Part shown: in pieces, positions 48,356 to 57,073 of the stretch
Numbering within the stretch: position 1 is the stretch's first letter
Layout of the letters: each line of letters opens with the position of its first letter
From: Fuerstiella sp.
GTDB lineage: Bacteria; Planctomycetota; Planctomycetia; Planctomycetales; Planctomycetaceae
Direction: 5' to 3'
Assembly: GCA_029245955.1 (NCBI GenBank)
Contig: JAQWOH010000015.1
Coordinates: 124,001 to 188,000, forward strand
Length of the DNA: 64,000 bases
Position numbers and translations under genes: made by a program
Notes under the pieces: generated by a model
Told to the model about the DNA's origin: nothing
Seen by the model: only the letters and a program-made list of their open reading frames with translations
Database searches by the model: none

Positions 48356-50623
48356 AATGGAATAACGCGCCGAACCTTCGGTGATTTCGATCACTTGGTT
48401 GACCAAAACATCGGTAAACGATTGACGGCGATTCGTTGTCGGCCAATAGACCTCAAGGTGATCGATGGAGTCGGCTTTCCCGAGTCCAATTTCCTGTCGC
48501 AGTGGACTGCCGCCAAAACTACCACCACTGTTGACCCACTTGTAGACGTTTCGCGACCGGTCGCCTTCGGTTATCGTAGCTCGAATTCGGACGCCGATAC
48601 CAGATCGATTCGACTTGATTCCCACAAGCTTGATCTTAACCCAGCTGTTCCCCAACCCCGGGTTTTCATACAGACAGTCGGCTGCGCGGTCGCCTGGGTA
48701 AGCTCCTCCCATTTGCTGAAACACATCCTGATCACCATCGTTGTCGATGTCGGAGAAGATGACCGCATGTCCTTTCTGCAGATGCCCAAACCCTCCGCCG
48801 GTTGTGACATCAGCGAAGGCTCGCCCTCCACGGTTCCAGTACATCAGGTTGGGAACCAGCCCTTCATACTGCGGGTAGCCGGTCCCAAGGTAAAAATCGG
48901 GGTACCCATCGTTGTCCAAGTCTCCGAAATTAGATCCCATAGCCTGCGTCAGGTCCAGGAGCTTGCGTGACGCTGCAACTTCTCGAAATCCTCCGTTCCC
49001 GTTTCCCTCGTACAGGCAATCGAATTCCATGGCAGGCGGTTGTTGATAGAATTTGTGACTCACATAGGCCATTTTGTCAGAGTAGGATGCGACGAAAATG
49101 TCGAGCACGCCGTCTTGATTATAGTCCCAGAACCACGTCGGCAGGCTGCTCTGAGGTTCAGTCACTTGCAGGCTTTCCGCAACATCAATAAATGTCCCAT
49201 CTCGGTTGTTCTGGTATAGGCGATTGTTGCCACCGAGATTTGACACATAGATATCCGGGTATCCGTCATCGTTGAAATCCGCAGCGGTGACGCCTTTTGT
49301 GAATCGTCTGTTCTCGACGTTCCCCTTGGCGGCGACATCGCGAAATCGACCACGTCCATCGTTCTCAAACAATTGTGAAGGGTAGTCTTCGTTCCCCACA
49401 TAGAGATCCAAGTGGCCGTCGTTGTTGAAGTCGGCCCAGACCGCTGTCTGAGTTGGAAAGTTCTGGTCTGCCAGGCCGCTTGCGAAAGTCACATCCTGAA
49501 ACTTTCCGGTCCCGTCGTTTTGCAGAAGTGAGTTGGGCATCTGCCCCATTTCCCCCAGCCATGCGCCACGCATTACGAACACATCAATGTCATCGTCGTT
49601 GTCGTAGTCCGCCTGAACCAGATTCAACCCGCCGTAAAGGCCGGTAAGGTTGGCCTCGTCGGTAGCGTCCCTGAATGATCCATCGACATTACGAAAGAAG
49701 CGCAGCTGGTCAGCAAACCCGCAGGATGAGGTCATTTGATCCAAATCACCGTCACCGTCGAAGTCATCGATGACGGCACCTCCCGAGAGGCTTAATGTCG
49801 CGATTCCCACATCGGACGCGATGTTCTGGAAACGTGGGAATTCAGTGGCCGATTCGAACAGGTGCGGGTCGATTCGGATTTGATCGGGCACTTTGTGAGG
49901 ATATTCGCCCAGCGTCATATATGCAATATTCAAGAGCCACCGGGCCTCCACGTGATCCGGCTCATGCTCCAGATAGGCTTTGAAATATTTGATCGCGTTA
50001 CGCGACCCGTTCTGTTTCTCATGCACACCGGCATTTTGGATGGGAAGCAGGCAGCTTTCGGCATTGTTGCAATTCACACAGTTTTCATTCTCTCCCAACC
50101 GTAGATACGCGAGGCCCAGTTGAAATATGGCATCGTTTCGATCGGTCGAAGACTCCCGCCAGCCCTGAGTTTCGGCCAGGATCAATGCGTGATGCAGATG
50201 TTCGATCGCTTTTTCTGTATCGCCTAGCCAAAGACGACGTCTTCCAACGTGGTGGAGTAGCTTGAAACGGAGGTCAGGGCGATTCGGAGGCAGCCATTCC
50301 AGGTCGTGCTCCTCCTTCTGGATCGTCCGATTACCAAAATAAAGACGCTGATGAATCCGGTCCTCTTTAATCTGATCGAGGAGCATCAGCATTCGTGCAT
50401 GACTCTTGCGAGGTCGCTCGGCAGCCGATTCAGATGCTGACTGCTGAACCTGATCGTTGCACCCGTTGGAAACTGCGGCGCAGGCCAGAACAAGTAAGCG
50501 GACGATTAAAGTATCGCTGTGTTGAGGGTATTGGCGGCGGTCAGTTTGTTTCACGGAGATGTCGCCGATAACTTGATTATTGAATTCAAGCCGTTCCAAA
50601 AGTTCTGTTTCCATAAACAACAT
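48344..50623 (-). CDS. TPR + FG-GAP/ASPIC-UnbV (CRTAC1-like) extracytoplasmic protein
   Basis: 759 residues. A lipoprotein-like stretch (VRLLVLACAAVSNGC) lies ~45 residues from the predicted start, so the true start may be downstream, but no good alternative codon is seen. TPR-type helices fill ~110-250 (RRRLWLGDTEKAIEHLHHALILAE). A seven-bladed FG-GAP/VCBS propeller follows, with calcium-type loops DFDGDGDLDQ, DYDNDDDIDVF, DFNNDGHLDLY, DFNDDGYPDIY, DYNQDGVLDIF, DLDNDGYPDFY and DIDNDGDQDVF. The C-terminal ASPIC/UnbV domain (NRSGIGVRIRATI ... GSFGGSPLRQEIGLG) ends the protein. It would be a surface binding protein; no enzymatic site is visible. Repeat copies lie on both sides. Confidence 0.87.
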   Translation of the reverse strand: MLFMETELLERLEFNNQVIGDISVKQTDRRQYPQHSDTLIVRLLVLACAAVSNGCNDQVQQSASESAAERPRKSHARMLMLLDQIKEDRIHQRLYFGNRTIQKEEHDLEWLPPNRPDLRFKLLHHVGRRRLWLGDTEKAIEHLHHALILAETQGWRESSTDRNDAIFQLGLAYLRLGENENCVNCNNAESCLLPIQNAGVHEKQNGSRNAIKYFKAYLEHEPDHVEARWLLNIAYMTLGEYPHKVPDQIRIDPHLFESATEFPRFQNIASDVGIATLSLSGGAVIDDFDGDGDLDQMTSSCGFADQLRFFRNVDGSFRDATDEANLTGLYGGLNLVQADYDNDDDIDVFVMRGAWLGEMGQMPNSLLQNDGTGKFQDVTFASGLADQNFPTQTAVWADFNNDGHLDLYVGNEDYPSQLFENDGRGRFRDVAAKGNVENRRFTKGVTAADFNDDGYPDIYVSNLGGNNRLYQNNRDGTFIDVAESLQVTEPQSSLPTWFWDYNQDGVLDIFVASYSDKMAYVSHKFYQQPPAMEFDCLYEGNGNGGFREVAASRKLLDLTQAMGSNFGDLDNDGYPDFYLGTGYPQYEGLVPNLMYWNRGGRAFADVTTGGGFGHLQKGHAVIFSDIDNDGDQDVFQQMGGAYPGDRAADCLYENPGLGNSWVKIKLVGIKSNRSGIGVRIRATITEGDRSRNVYKWVNSGGSFGGSPLRQEIGLGKADSIDHLEVYWPTTNRRQSFTDVLVNQVIEITEGSARYSILSP

Positions 50624-51440
50624 CAGACTTCGTCAATCGGTTCACGTTTGATGTCTCCAAAGCTGATACTCTCCTCCGAATGACGCATTTTTTGTCATCA
50701 CAGCCTCTTCATGATCGATACTCAGGGAAGCACGTCAATCAGATAAATACCAGATCGGCGCGAATGTCGTAAACCAGCTTCGTGGATTCATCATTGTATC
50801 TGCCTTCACTCATACTTGTGGCTGAATTGTGTAGGCGTCCATATAAGCCGAGATTCGACTACTGACATTTCGAGCAGCGCGGCTCCTCCGCAGCCGCCAT
50901 TTGAGCGGAAACCATTAACCCTCGAGCGAGTCGTGATTCAACACGTAATTCGGCATGGCTCAACACAGGAACACGGGCGGCGAGGGTAGTTTGGTTGAGC
51001 GGAAAGTTCTTCACGAGAACCTTGTCAGTCGCGTGATAATTTCCCCGAAATCCGACAGAGGTTCCGGGGACATATCGGCAACCACACACCAGCATTTTTG
51101 CATTTCATGCCGTTCGGAAAGTGCCGCAAATATTGGTGTGACCTGTACCAACTGTGCCACTCTGCGGCGAAGGTGTACGCTCCGTCAAAACAGTACCCCA
51201 TTTTCTCGCCTTTGCTCGAACCCGATCGTTGACGTTCGGCCAAAATCGCGACTCATTTTTTGTCGCTAATTCCTGCTTGTCAAAGAGCTTTTCTGGTGGC
51301 TGAGTTTCTTGACCATTCGACGAGGAGGAGGTGGCCCACATGGTGGCCCAGCAAAGCGTTGCGGGCGGTGGCACGGAGTCGCAGGCTGACGCAACGGAAA
51401 TCGATAAAACACTGGAAATTTGCGAGCAGGCAATAAAAAA
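50624..51440. other. Non-coding/remnant region downstream of tRNA-Leu
   Basis: About 800 bases without a convincing gene. The part nearest the tRNA (51185-51318) is the right inverted-repeat arm. Plus and minus frames of 70-100 codons at 50859-51269 lack motifs. The promoter of the FG-GAP gene should lie at the left end. Confidence 0.4.
51185..51318 (-). repeat. Diverged inverted-repeat arm, right copy
   Basis: Reverse-complement relative of 47915-48050. On the minus strand it translates as part of a frame with EKLFDKQELATKNESRFWPN. It begins about 120 bases beyond the tRNA-Leu terminator, a usual position for the end of an integrated element. Confidence 0.6.
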
Positions 51441-51460
51441 GCACGGCCCGAAGACCGTGC
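51441..51460 (-). terminator. Terminator of tRNA-Leu
   Basis: GCACGG and CCGTGC pair around an 8-base loop; on the minus strand a run of six T follows directly. It begins four bases after the tRNA 3' end. Confidence 0.85.
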
Positions 51461-51464
51461 TTGA

Positions 51465-51549
51465 TGCCCTGGAGAGGAGTCGAACCTCCACGTCCATTAC
51501 GGACACATGAACCTGAATCATGCGCGTCTGCCAATTCCGCCACCAGGGC
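51465..51549 (-). tRNA. tRNA-Leu (anticodon CAG)
   Basis: 85 bases. The acceptor stem GCCCTGG pairs with CCAGGGC; the anticodon stem CATGA pairs with TCATG around loop TTCAGGT, which gives anticodon CAG (reads CUG codons). The long variable arm (TGTCCGTAATGGACG) is the class II feature of leucine tRNAs, and the T-arm has GGTTCGACTCC. The discriminator is A; CCA is not encoded. CTG is abundant in the neighbouring genes, so this should be a major leucine tRNA. Confidence 0.95.
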
Positions 51550-51871
51550 TGATGGCGAAGCGTTGCCGCCTCATTGATCTGCAACCGTACAGCTCAGATC
51601 GGCCGAATGCTACTCTCAGCAGACAGGCTAGACAACCGGCAGGTTCAAAAATCTGGATCTTCGATGGACTGGTTCCATGGACAACTACCGGCGGGAATGA
51701 ACTCCAGGTGATGAGATGGCCGTACGCAGACGGGGCAGGGACCGGTTGTTCAGCTCCCTGTTTGCACTTAGTGTCGGAACCGCTGGAATTCGTTGATTCT
51801 GTGCCAAGACGGTGCCGCCATCGCCACATGGACCATAACATGGTGGTGAGCAACACAGGACGCCTCAACGA
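51550..51871. other. Divergent region between tRNA-Leu and esterase
   Basis: 322 bases that must hold the tRNA promoter (minus) and the esterase promoter (plus). I see no confident -35/-10 pair and no gene. Confidence 0.3.
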
Positions 51872-52768
51872 ATGCAGAAAAACACTGTCCGAAAGATGGG
51901 TGATATGTTCCACGCCGTTTCGAGATTCACGACTATTCTGCTGATCGCAATCTTTCTGCCGCGATTAACGATCGCTCAGCAGGTGGCCGCTTCCGCACAG
52001 AAGTATCGAACCGTTCACGACATTCAATATCGTGTTGGAAACGATCTTACGGAATACATGACTGAACGCTGTCGGCTGGACGTATATCATCCGATTGTTG
52101 CGCAGGACTTTCCAACAGTCGTATGGTTTCACGGAGGAGGACTGAAGGCAGGCAAGCGGTCAGTACCGGAAGCACTGACAGAACAGGGAATCGCGGTGGT
52201 CGCCGTGAACTATCGGTTGCATCCCGGAGTCAAATCTCCCGCGTATATTGAAGATGCGGCAGCAGCCGTGGCGTGGACGATTAAGAACATCGAGAAATAT
52301 GGGGGATCTGCCAGGCGGGTCTTCGTCAGTGGGCATTCGGCAGGCGGTTATCTGACAAGCATGATCGGTCTGGACAAACGCTGGCTGGCCCCGCATGGGG
52401 TCGACGCTGATCAGATTGCCGGGCTGATTCCATACAGCGGGCATGCGATAACTCATTTCACCGTCAGAGCAGAACGTGGTATTGATGGTAAACAGCCCAT
52501 CGTCGACGACATGGCTCCGTTATTTCACGTTCGCAATGATGCGCCGCCCCTGCTTTTGATTACGGGAGATCGTGACCTTGAACTGCTGGGACGCTATGAG
52601 GAAAATGCATATCTCTGGCGAATGATGCAGGTCGTCGGGCATCCCGATACTGAGCTATTTGAGCTGGAGGGATTCAACCACGGTCAAATGGCCGCGCCCG
52701 CACACCCCCTGCTGCTGCGCTTCGTGCGGAGGATCAGCTTAGAGACAGCAGCTTCTGCCCGCTCATAG
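51872..52768 (+). CDS. Secreted alpha/beta hydrolase (carboxylesterase, HSL/BD-FAE type)
   Basis: 298 residues. Signal peptide within the first ~35 residues (MFHAVSRFTTILLIAIFLPRLTIA). Catalytic features: the oxyanion-hole motif VVWFHGGGLKAGK, nucleophile GHSAGGYL (Ser near 150), the acid in LLITGDRDLELLG and His in LEGFNHGQMAAP. This HGGG plus GxSxG layout is that of hormone-sensitive-lipase-like esterases that act on short acyl or feruloyl esters. In-frame ATGs at 51896 and 51905 are closer to the signal peptide and could be the true start. A hairpin at 52801-52824 follows the stop. Confidence 0.83.
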   Translation: MQKNTVRKMGDMFHAVSRFTTILLIAIFLPRLTIAQQVAASAQKYRTVHDIQYRVGNDLTEYMTERCRLDVYHPIVAQDFPTVVWFHGGGLKAGKRSVPEALTEQGIAVVAVNYRLHPGVKSPAYIEDAAAAVAWTIKNIEKYGGSARRVFVSGHSAGGYLTSMIGLDKRWLAPHGVDADQIAGLIPYSGHAITHFTVRAERGIDGKQPIVDDMAPLFHVRNDAPPLLLITGDRDLELLGRYEENAYLWRMMQVVGHPDTELFELEGFNHGQMAAPAHPLLLRFVRRISLETAASARS

Positions 52769-52800
52769 GCTCTGGGTAAAAAGACACAGAAATAGAAATG

Positions 52801-52824
52801 CCGAAACATCTTGTTCTGTTTCGG
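52801..52824. terminator. Hairpin after the esterase gene
   Basis: Arms CCGAAACA and TGTTTCGG around an 8-base loop, 32 bases past the esterase stop. No clear T-run. Its presence argues against translation of the downstream transporter from the ATG at 52798. Confidence 0.5.
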
Positions 52825-53064
52825 GAACGGAGTGTTTCGGAGAACAACATATGGACAGGCCCCGTTGGCTTTTGGTCCGGTTTTCCGGGCAATTTGACGT
52901 ATTCGGGGTGTGCAGTTCGACTCGTGTTTGGTCCCGGTCAGACCTGTTTCAGGTCGGTCTGCGACGGAATCAGATTCGGTGTGCCCCAACCGTTGAAAGA
53001 CCGCCGTGACACCGTAATATGCCCGCGTCGCTTTATCTGGAAATGGTGGAATCCTCAATCGACG

Positions 53065-54777
53065 GTGAATCCTTTGGACATTTCTTCAATTGTTAATCTG
53101 GTGTGCGGAATCGTGGGAGGACTCGGACTGTTCCTGCTGGGCATGAAGAACATGTCCGAGGGGATGCAGGCCGTCGCTGGTGCCGGTCTGCGACGCATGA
53201 TCAGCGCCGTGACAAACAATCGATTCGCCGCGACGATTGTCGGGGTTGTTGTCACCACCGTGGTGCAATCAAGTTCGGTTACCACGGTGATGGTGGTGGG
53301 ATTCGTCAACAGCGGTGTCATGGAATTAGCGCAGGGTATCGGCGTGATCATGGGGGCCAACATCGGCACGACGGTCACCGGCTGGATTCTGGTACTGAAA
53401 GTGGGAAAGTACGGACTCCCTCTGCTGGGCGGTGCCGCCTTTGTCTACCTGTTCTCCAAAGGGGACCGCTGGCGGTATTGGGCGATGGCGTTTATGGGGG
53501 TGGGCATGGTCTTCTTCGGTCTGGAACTGATGAAGGATGCCTGTGCCATCATCAAAGAAATTCCAGCGTTCGAATCATGGTTCCAGAGGTTCCGGGCAGA
53601 CAGTTATATTGGCGTGCTGCAGTGTGCAATGGCTGGTTGTGTGCTGACCACGCTTGTGCAGTCGTCATCAGCCACGCTTGGCATCACAATTTCTCTGGCG
53701 TCCCAGGGCATTATTCCTTACGAAACGGCAGCAGCGCTTGTCCTCGGTGAAAACGTTGGCACGACGATAACGGCCATTCTGGCGTCATTGGGAGCAACCA
53801 CGAATGCTCGCCGGGCCGCTTACTTTCACGTCGTTTTTAATCTGATTGGAGTCTTCTGGATCACCTTGATTTTTCAATGGTACATCGAACTGATCTACTG
53901 GATATTTGACTGGTACGTGTGGTTTTTCTCGATCTCCATTATTGATGTGACATTGGTGGACGGAAAGGAAACATTTCCGAACACGACGATAATGATCGCA
54001 GCAACGCATACTATCTTCAACGTCGTGAACACACTGCTGTTTCTGCCATTCCTGCCGTGGTTCGTGAAGATGCTGAACCGGTTTGTGCCGTCCAAGGAAT
54101 TCAAAGAGAAGCCACGGCTTACCGACCTCGACATTCGTATTCTTGAAACTCCATTGCTGGCGATCGAACAATCTCGCAAAGAGATCGAAAAGATGAGCAT
54201 GGGGTGTTCCAGGATGCTCGAATGGCTCGCTGAACTGCTGCAGCAGGATGAGCCTGACAAAGCGCTTGGGGACCGCCTGAGACAGCGCGAGCAGGTGCTG
54301 GATTCGATGCAGGACGAAATTGCGGAATTCATCACAAATCTGCTGGCTGGTAATGTCCCCCACTCGGTCGCCGATGAAGCACGGCAACAACTGCGGATGG
54401 CCGATGAGTATGAATCGGTCAGTGATTACATTGTCAATCTGGACAAGTTTGATCGCAAACTGCGCCGAGACGGACATCGCTTCACTACAGAACAGCGCGA
54501 AGGGCTGGCGGAGCTCAATCGTCACATCTCGGACTATCTTGCTGCGGTTAACGAAGCACTGATTCAGGAGAACCGCAGTGTTCTTACGAAGACGGACGCG
54601 ATGTCCAAGCGAGCGCGGACTGAGATTAAACAGCTGCGTCGGCAGCACCTGGAAGATCTTTCCAGCGGGGCGATCGCACCGATTGTCAGTGTGGCTTATA
54701 TGGCAACACTGAATGCTTATGCCCGTGTGCGAGATCATTCACACAACATTGCCGAAGTCGTTTCCGGCGAAAAGTAA
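53065..54777 (+). CDS. Na+/phosphate cotransporter family protein with PhoU-like tail
   Basis: About 570 residues. The two inverted repeats of the Na/Pi-cotransporter (NptA/YjbB) family carry VVQSSSVTTVMVVGF and LVQSSSATLGITISL, the paired QSSS motifs of the transport site, with GANIGTTVTGW and GENVGTTITA after them. About eight hydrophobic segments precede residue ~360. The C-terminal ~210 residues are cytoplasmic helices of PhoU type (LLAIEQSRKEIEKMSMG ... HIADYL-like bundle). A frame from 52798 adds ~89 residues that begin inside a hairpin and have no family similarity, so I start at the GTG 53065; TTG 53074 is another option. It likely imports or exports phosphate. Confidence 0.87.
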   Translation: MNPLDISSIVNLVCGIVGGLGLFLLGMKNMSEGMQAVAGAGLRRMISAVTNNRFAATIVGVVVTTVVQSSSVTTVMVVGFVNSGVMELAQGIGVIMGANIGTTVTGWILVLKVGKYGLPLLGGAAFVYLFSKGDRWRYWAMAFMGVGMVFFGLELMKDACAIIKEIPAFESWFQRFRADSYIGVLQCAMAGCVLTTLVQSSSATLGITISLASQGIIPYETAAALVLGENVGTTITAILASLGATTNARRAAYFHVVFNLIGVFWITLIFQWYIELIYWIFDWYVWFFSISIIDVTLVDGKETFPNTTIMIAATHTIFNVVNTLLFLPFLPWFVKMLNRFVPSKEFKEKPRLTDLDIRILETPLLAIEQSRKEIEKMSMGCSRMLEWLAELLQQDEPDKALGDRLRQREQVLDSMQDEIAEFITNLLAGNVPHSVADEARQQLRMADEYESVSDYIVNLDKFDRKLRRDGHRFTTEQREGLAELNRHISDYLAAVNEALIQENRSVLTKTDAMSKRARTEIKQLRRQHLEDLSSGAIAPIVSVAYMATLNAYARVRDHSHNIAEVVSGEK

Positions 54778-54800
54778 GTCCGCCACAGCAGAAAGATCGT

Positions 54801-55748
54801 TTGTCTTTGTCCGCCGCCAAACACCCTTCCGATGCCGCACCCGTGAACAGGTGCGATGCAGAGTCCGATCTGCCTCATCTGATTCTGATGGGAACGGGTA
54901 CCAGCGTCGGCGTTCCGGTTGTGGGTTGCACCTGTTCGGTCTGCACGTCGCAGAACTCCAGGAATCAGCGTACTCGGTCCGGTGTCCTGGTCCGCGCACC
55001 TGACGGCGAATTTGTCATCGATACCGGGCCGGAACTTCGCCTGCAGCTGCTGCAGAACAGGGCTTCCTGTATCAGGGCTGCCGTCTTCACGCACGCTCAT
55101 GCCGATCATGTCATGGGGCTGGATGATCTGCGGATTTTCAGTTTCCGTCTTGAGAAGCAGCTTCTGGCGGACGCGGAACGGATTGCGGCGGCTAACGGTG
55201 AGCCCTTCGACAAGGATGAGTTTCGTCGATCGGGAGCAGGAAGTATTCCGCTGTTTTGTGAAGAGAATGTGGAAGAAGACATCCGTCAGATTTTTCATTA
55301 CGCGTTTGCGGATCCGACCCGGCAGGCTCATCGTTTTGCAGTTCCAAGACTCACGTTCAGGCGAATTGAGCCAGGTCACGCTTTTGAGCTGCTGGGACTG
55401 CAGTTGGTTCCCATTCGCCTGCACCATGGCAAACTGCCCATCGTGGGATATCGCATCGGCGACGTTGCGTTCTGTACGGACGTGTCCACGATACCAGCCG
55501 ACAGCCGAGAGATGCTGACCGGATTGGACACCCTGGTGATTGATGCATTGCGGCGCAAGCCACATCCGACTCATATGCACCTCGCTGAAGCGCTGAAGTG
55601 GGCCGAGCGACTGAAGCCTCGACGCACGATTCTGACCCACATGGCGCATGATCTGGACTATGATTCCCTGGTTGGCGAACTGCCGGACGGCGTGGAACCC
55701 GGTTACGACGGACTTAGAATCGATCTTTCTCTGCCAATTTCTGCCTGA
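54801..55748 (+). CDS. PhnP-like MBL-fold metal-dependent hydrolase
   Basis: 315 residues. Metallo-beta-lactamase fold with ILMGTGTSVGVPVVGCTCSVC at the N-terminus (the 'GTGTSxGVP' and Cys pair typical of PhnP-type phosphodiesterases), metal motif FTHAHADHVMGLDDLR, and later Asp/His ligands in VAFCTDVSTIP and ILTHMAHDLDY. PhnP proper cleaves cyclic ribose phosphate in phosphonate breakdown, but no phn genes are present, so the substrate is open. It starts with TTG 23 bases after the transporter stop, with AGAAAGA upstream, and is probably co-transcribed with it. Confidence 0.85.
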   Translation: MSLSAAKHPSDAAPVNRCDAESDLPHLILMGTGTSVGVPVVGCTCSVCTSQNSRNQRTRSGVLVRAPDGEFVIDTGPELRLQLLQNRASCIRAAVFTHAHADHVMGLDDLRIFSFRLEKQLLADAERIAAANGEPFDKDEFRRSGAGSIPLFCEENVEEDIRQIFHYAFADPTRQAHRFAVPRLTFRRIEPGHAFELLGLQLVPIRLHHGKLPIVGYRIGDVAFCTDVSTIPADSREMLTGLDTLVIDALRRKPHPTHMHLAEALKWAERLKPRRTILTHMAHDLDYDSLVGELPDGVEPGYDGLRIDLSLPISA

Positions 55749-55936
55749 GAATTGTTATCACTGGCATTCTGAGTGAATGCCATGCCTGCTGCTGGAATCC
55801 TGTGTCCTGTGATGCCACGATTTCCCGACTTGAAATCGTGAAGACACATGTGCCCCGATCTTCTCCCTGACTTCACACGGGGTCAGCTGCGATTTTTAAC
55901 AGTTGCTGTCACGCAGCGCAGGACGAGAACGCTTCT

Positions 55937-56956
55937 ATGAACGATCACTCCGAAAGTACCCCCGCACAATCATCTGGCGAACAGCGAGATCAGCTGCCCA
56001 TGGATCCTCAGCTGAAGGATATTCAGCCGGGAAGTGGTGTCGTGATTCATCTGGAACAGGCGTGGGGGCGAATTCGACGTTGTTGGTTAAACGTATTCCG
56101 CCGTGGGTACGTGCGCAGAATGGCGGCGTGCCGCCGGGGAGAATTCAATCCCTGTCCGCATCAGGTGCTGGATCCTCGCGACTTGAAGTTCCACCAGAAT
56201 CAAGGCGGGTACTATTGGGACAAGGCCGATGATCCGTTTACATGGAGAGATCAGCTGCCGTTTGTTCGAGTTGGTTTGGCAGAATTGCTCCTGATGGGAG
56301 GCGGTTTCTTTGCCGCGGCAGGCGGATTTGGAATATGGGCAGCATCAGCCATCGGAACCGCTCAGATTGTTGCCGTCGTGCTGGCGGTTGCTGCAGGTGT
56401 AATCGGAGTTCTGATTGGGTGGTTTTTCCGAGATCCTGATCGCACCATTCCAACCGAGCCCGGTGTCGTCGTGTCGCCGGCTGACGGAAAGATCGTTGAT
56501 ATCGAGGAGCTGGATTACGATGAATTCGTGGGTGGTCCTGCCGTGAAGATCGGAATATTTCTGTCAATCTTCAATGTGCACATCAACCGAAGCCCGATCG
56601 CGGGTCGCGTCATAGGTCTGAAATATCGTCCCGGAAAATACCTGAACGCACTCCGTCCTGAATCGGCTCGAGAAAATGAGCAGTTGGCGGTGCTGTTGGA
56701 ATCGTCAGAACCCCCCTATCGTGGCATGGTGATTCGGCAGATTACAGGTGCAATCGCCAGACGGATCGTGTGCTGGGTGAAACCAGGTGATAAATTGGAG
56801 GCAGGTGAACAATTTGGCATGATCAAACTTGGGTCGCGCACAGAACTGGTATTGCCCCGTGAGGCTGGCTTTGAGGTTCGCACGCAGCTGGGATGCAAAG
56901 TGAAAGCCGGAATCTCGATCCTGGCGAGTTACTCAGCAGATTGCGAGAGCAACTGA
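55937..56956 (+). CDS. psd: Phosphatidylserine decarboxylase proenzyme (short/archaeal-like type) with N-terminal extension
   Basis: 339 residues. The catalytic part (~165-339) contains FFRDPDRTIP, VVSPADGKIVDIEE, FLSIFNVHINRSPIAG and the self-cleavage site KLGSRTELVLP, where the Ser after Gly becomes the pyruvoyl group. The GSR form belongs to the short PSD/archaetidylserine-decarboxylase branch, not the LGST form of E. coli. Two hydrophobic segments at ~115-160 (LLLMGGGFFAAAGGFGIWAA; AQIVAVVLAVAAGVIGVLIGW) anchor it. Residues 1-110 are an unassigned extension not found in usual short PSDs. It forms phosphatidylethanolamine with the PssA encoded next. Confidence 0.9.
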   Translation: MNDHSESTPAQSSGEQRDQLPMDPQLKDIQPGSGVVIHLEQAWGRIRRCWLNVFRRGYVRRMAACRRGEFNPCPHQVLDPRDLKFHQNQGGYYWDKADDPFTWRDQLPFVRVGLAELLLMGGGFFAAAGGFGIWAASAIGTAQIVAVVLAVAAGVIGVLIGWFFRDPDRTIPTEPGVVVSPADGKIVDIEELDYDEFVGGPAVKIGIFLSIFNVHINRSPIAGRVIGLKYRPGKYLNALRPESARENEQLAVLLESSEPPYRGMVIRQITGAIARRIVCWVKPGDKLEAGEQFGMIKLGSRTELVLPREAGFEVRTQLGCKVKAGISILASYSADCESN

Positions 56957-57073
56957 GCCGGGGGCGGTTCATCCGTCACCACGGATGGATTCTTCCCGAG
57001 TGATCTGCTGTCTGGCCGTCGGTCAGGAAAATTTTATAGACAATTCGGCGACCGCCGTACCTGGAATACTTCA

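Noticed and set aside
51280-51543. Frames of 87-159 codons across the tRNA-Leu
   Set aside because: They read through the tRNA and its terminator; the tRNA secondary structure explains the sequence.
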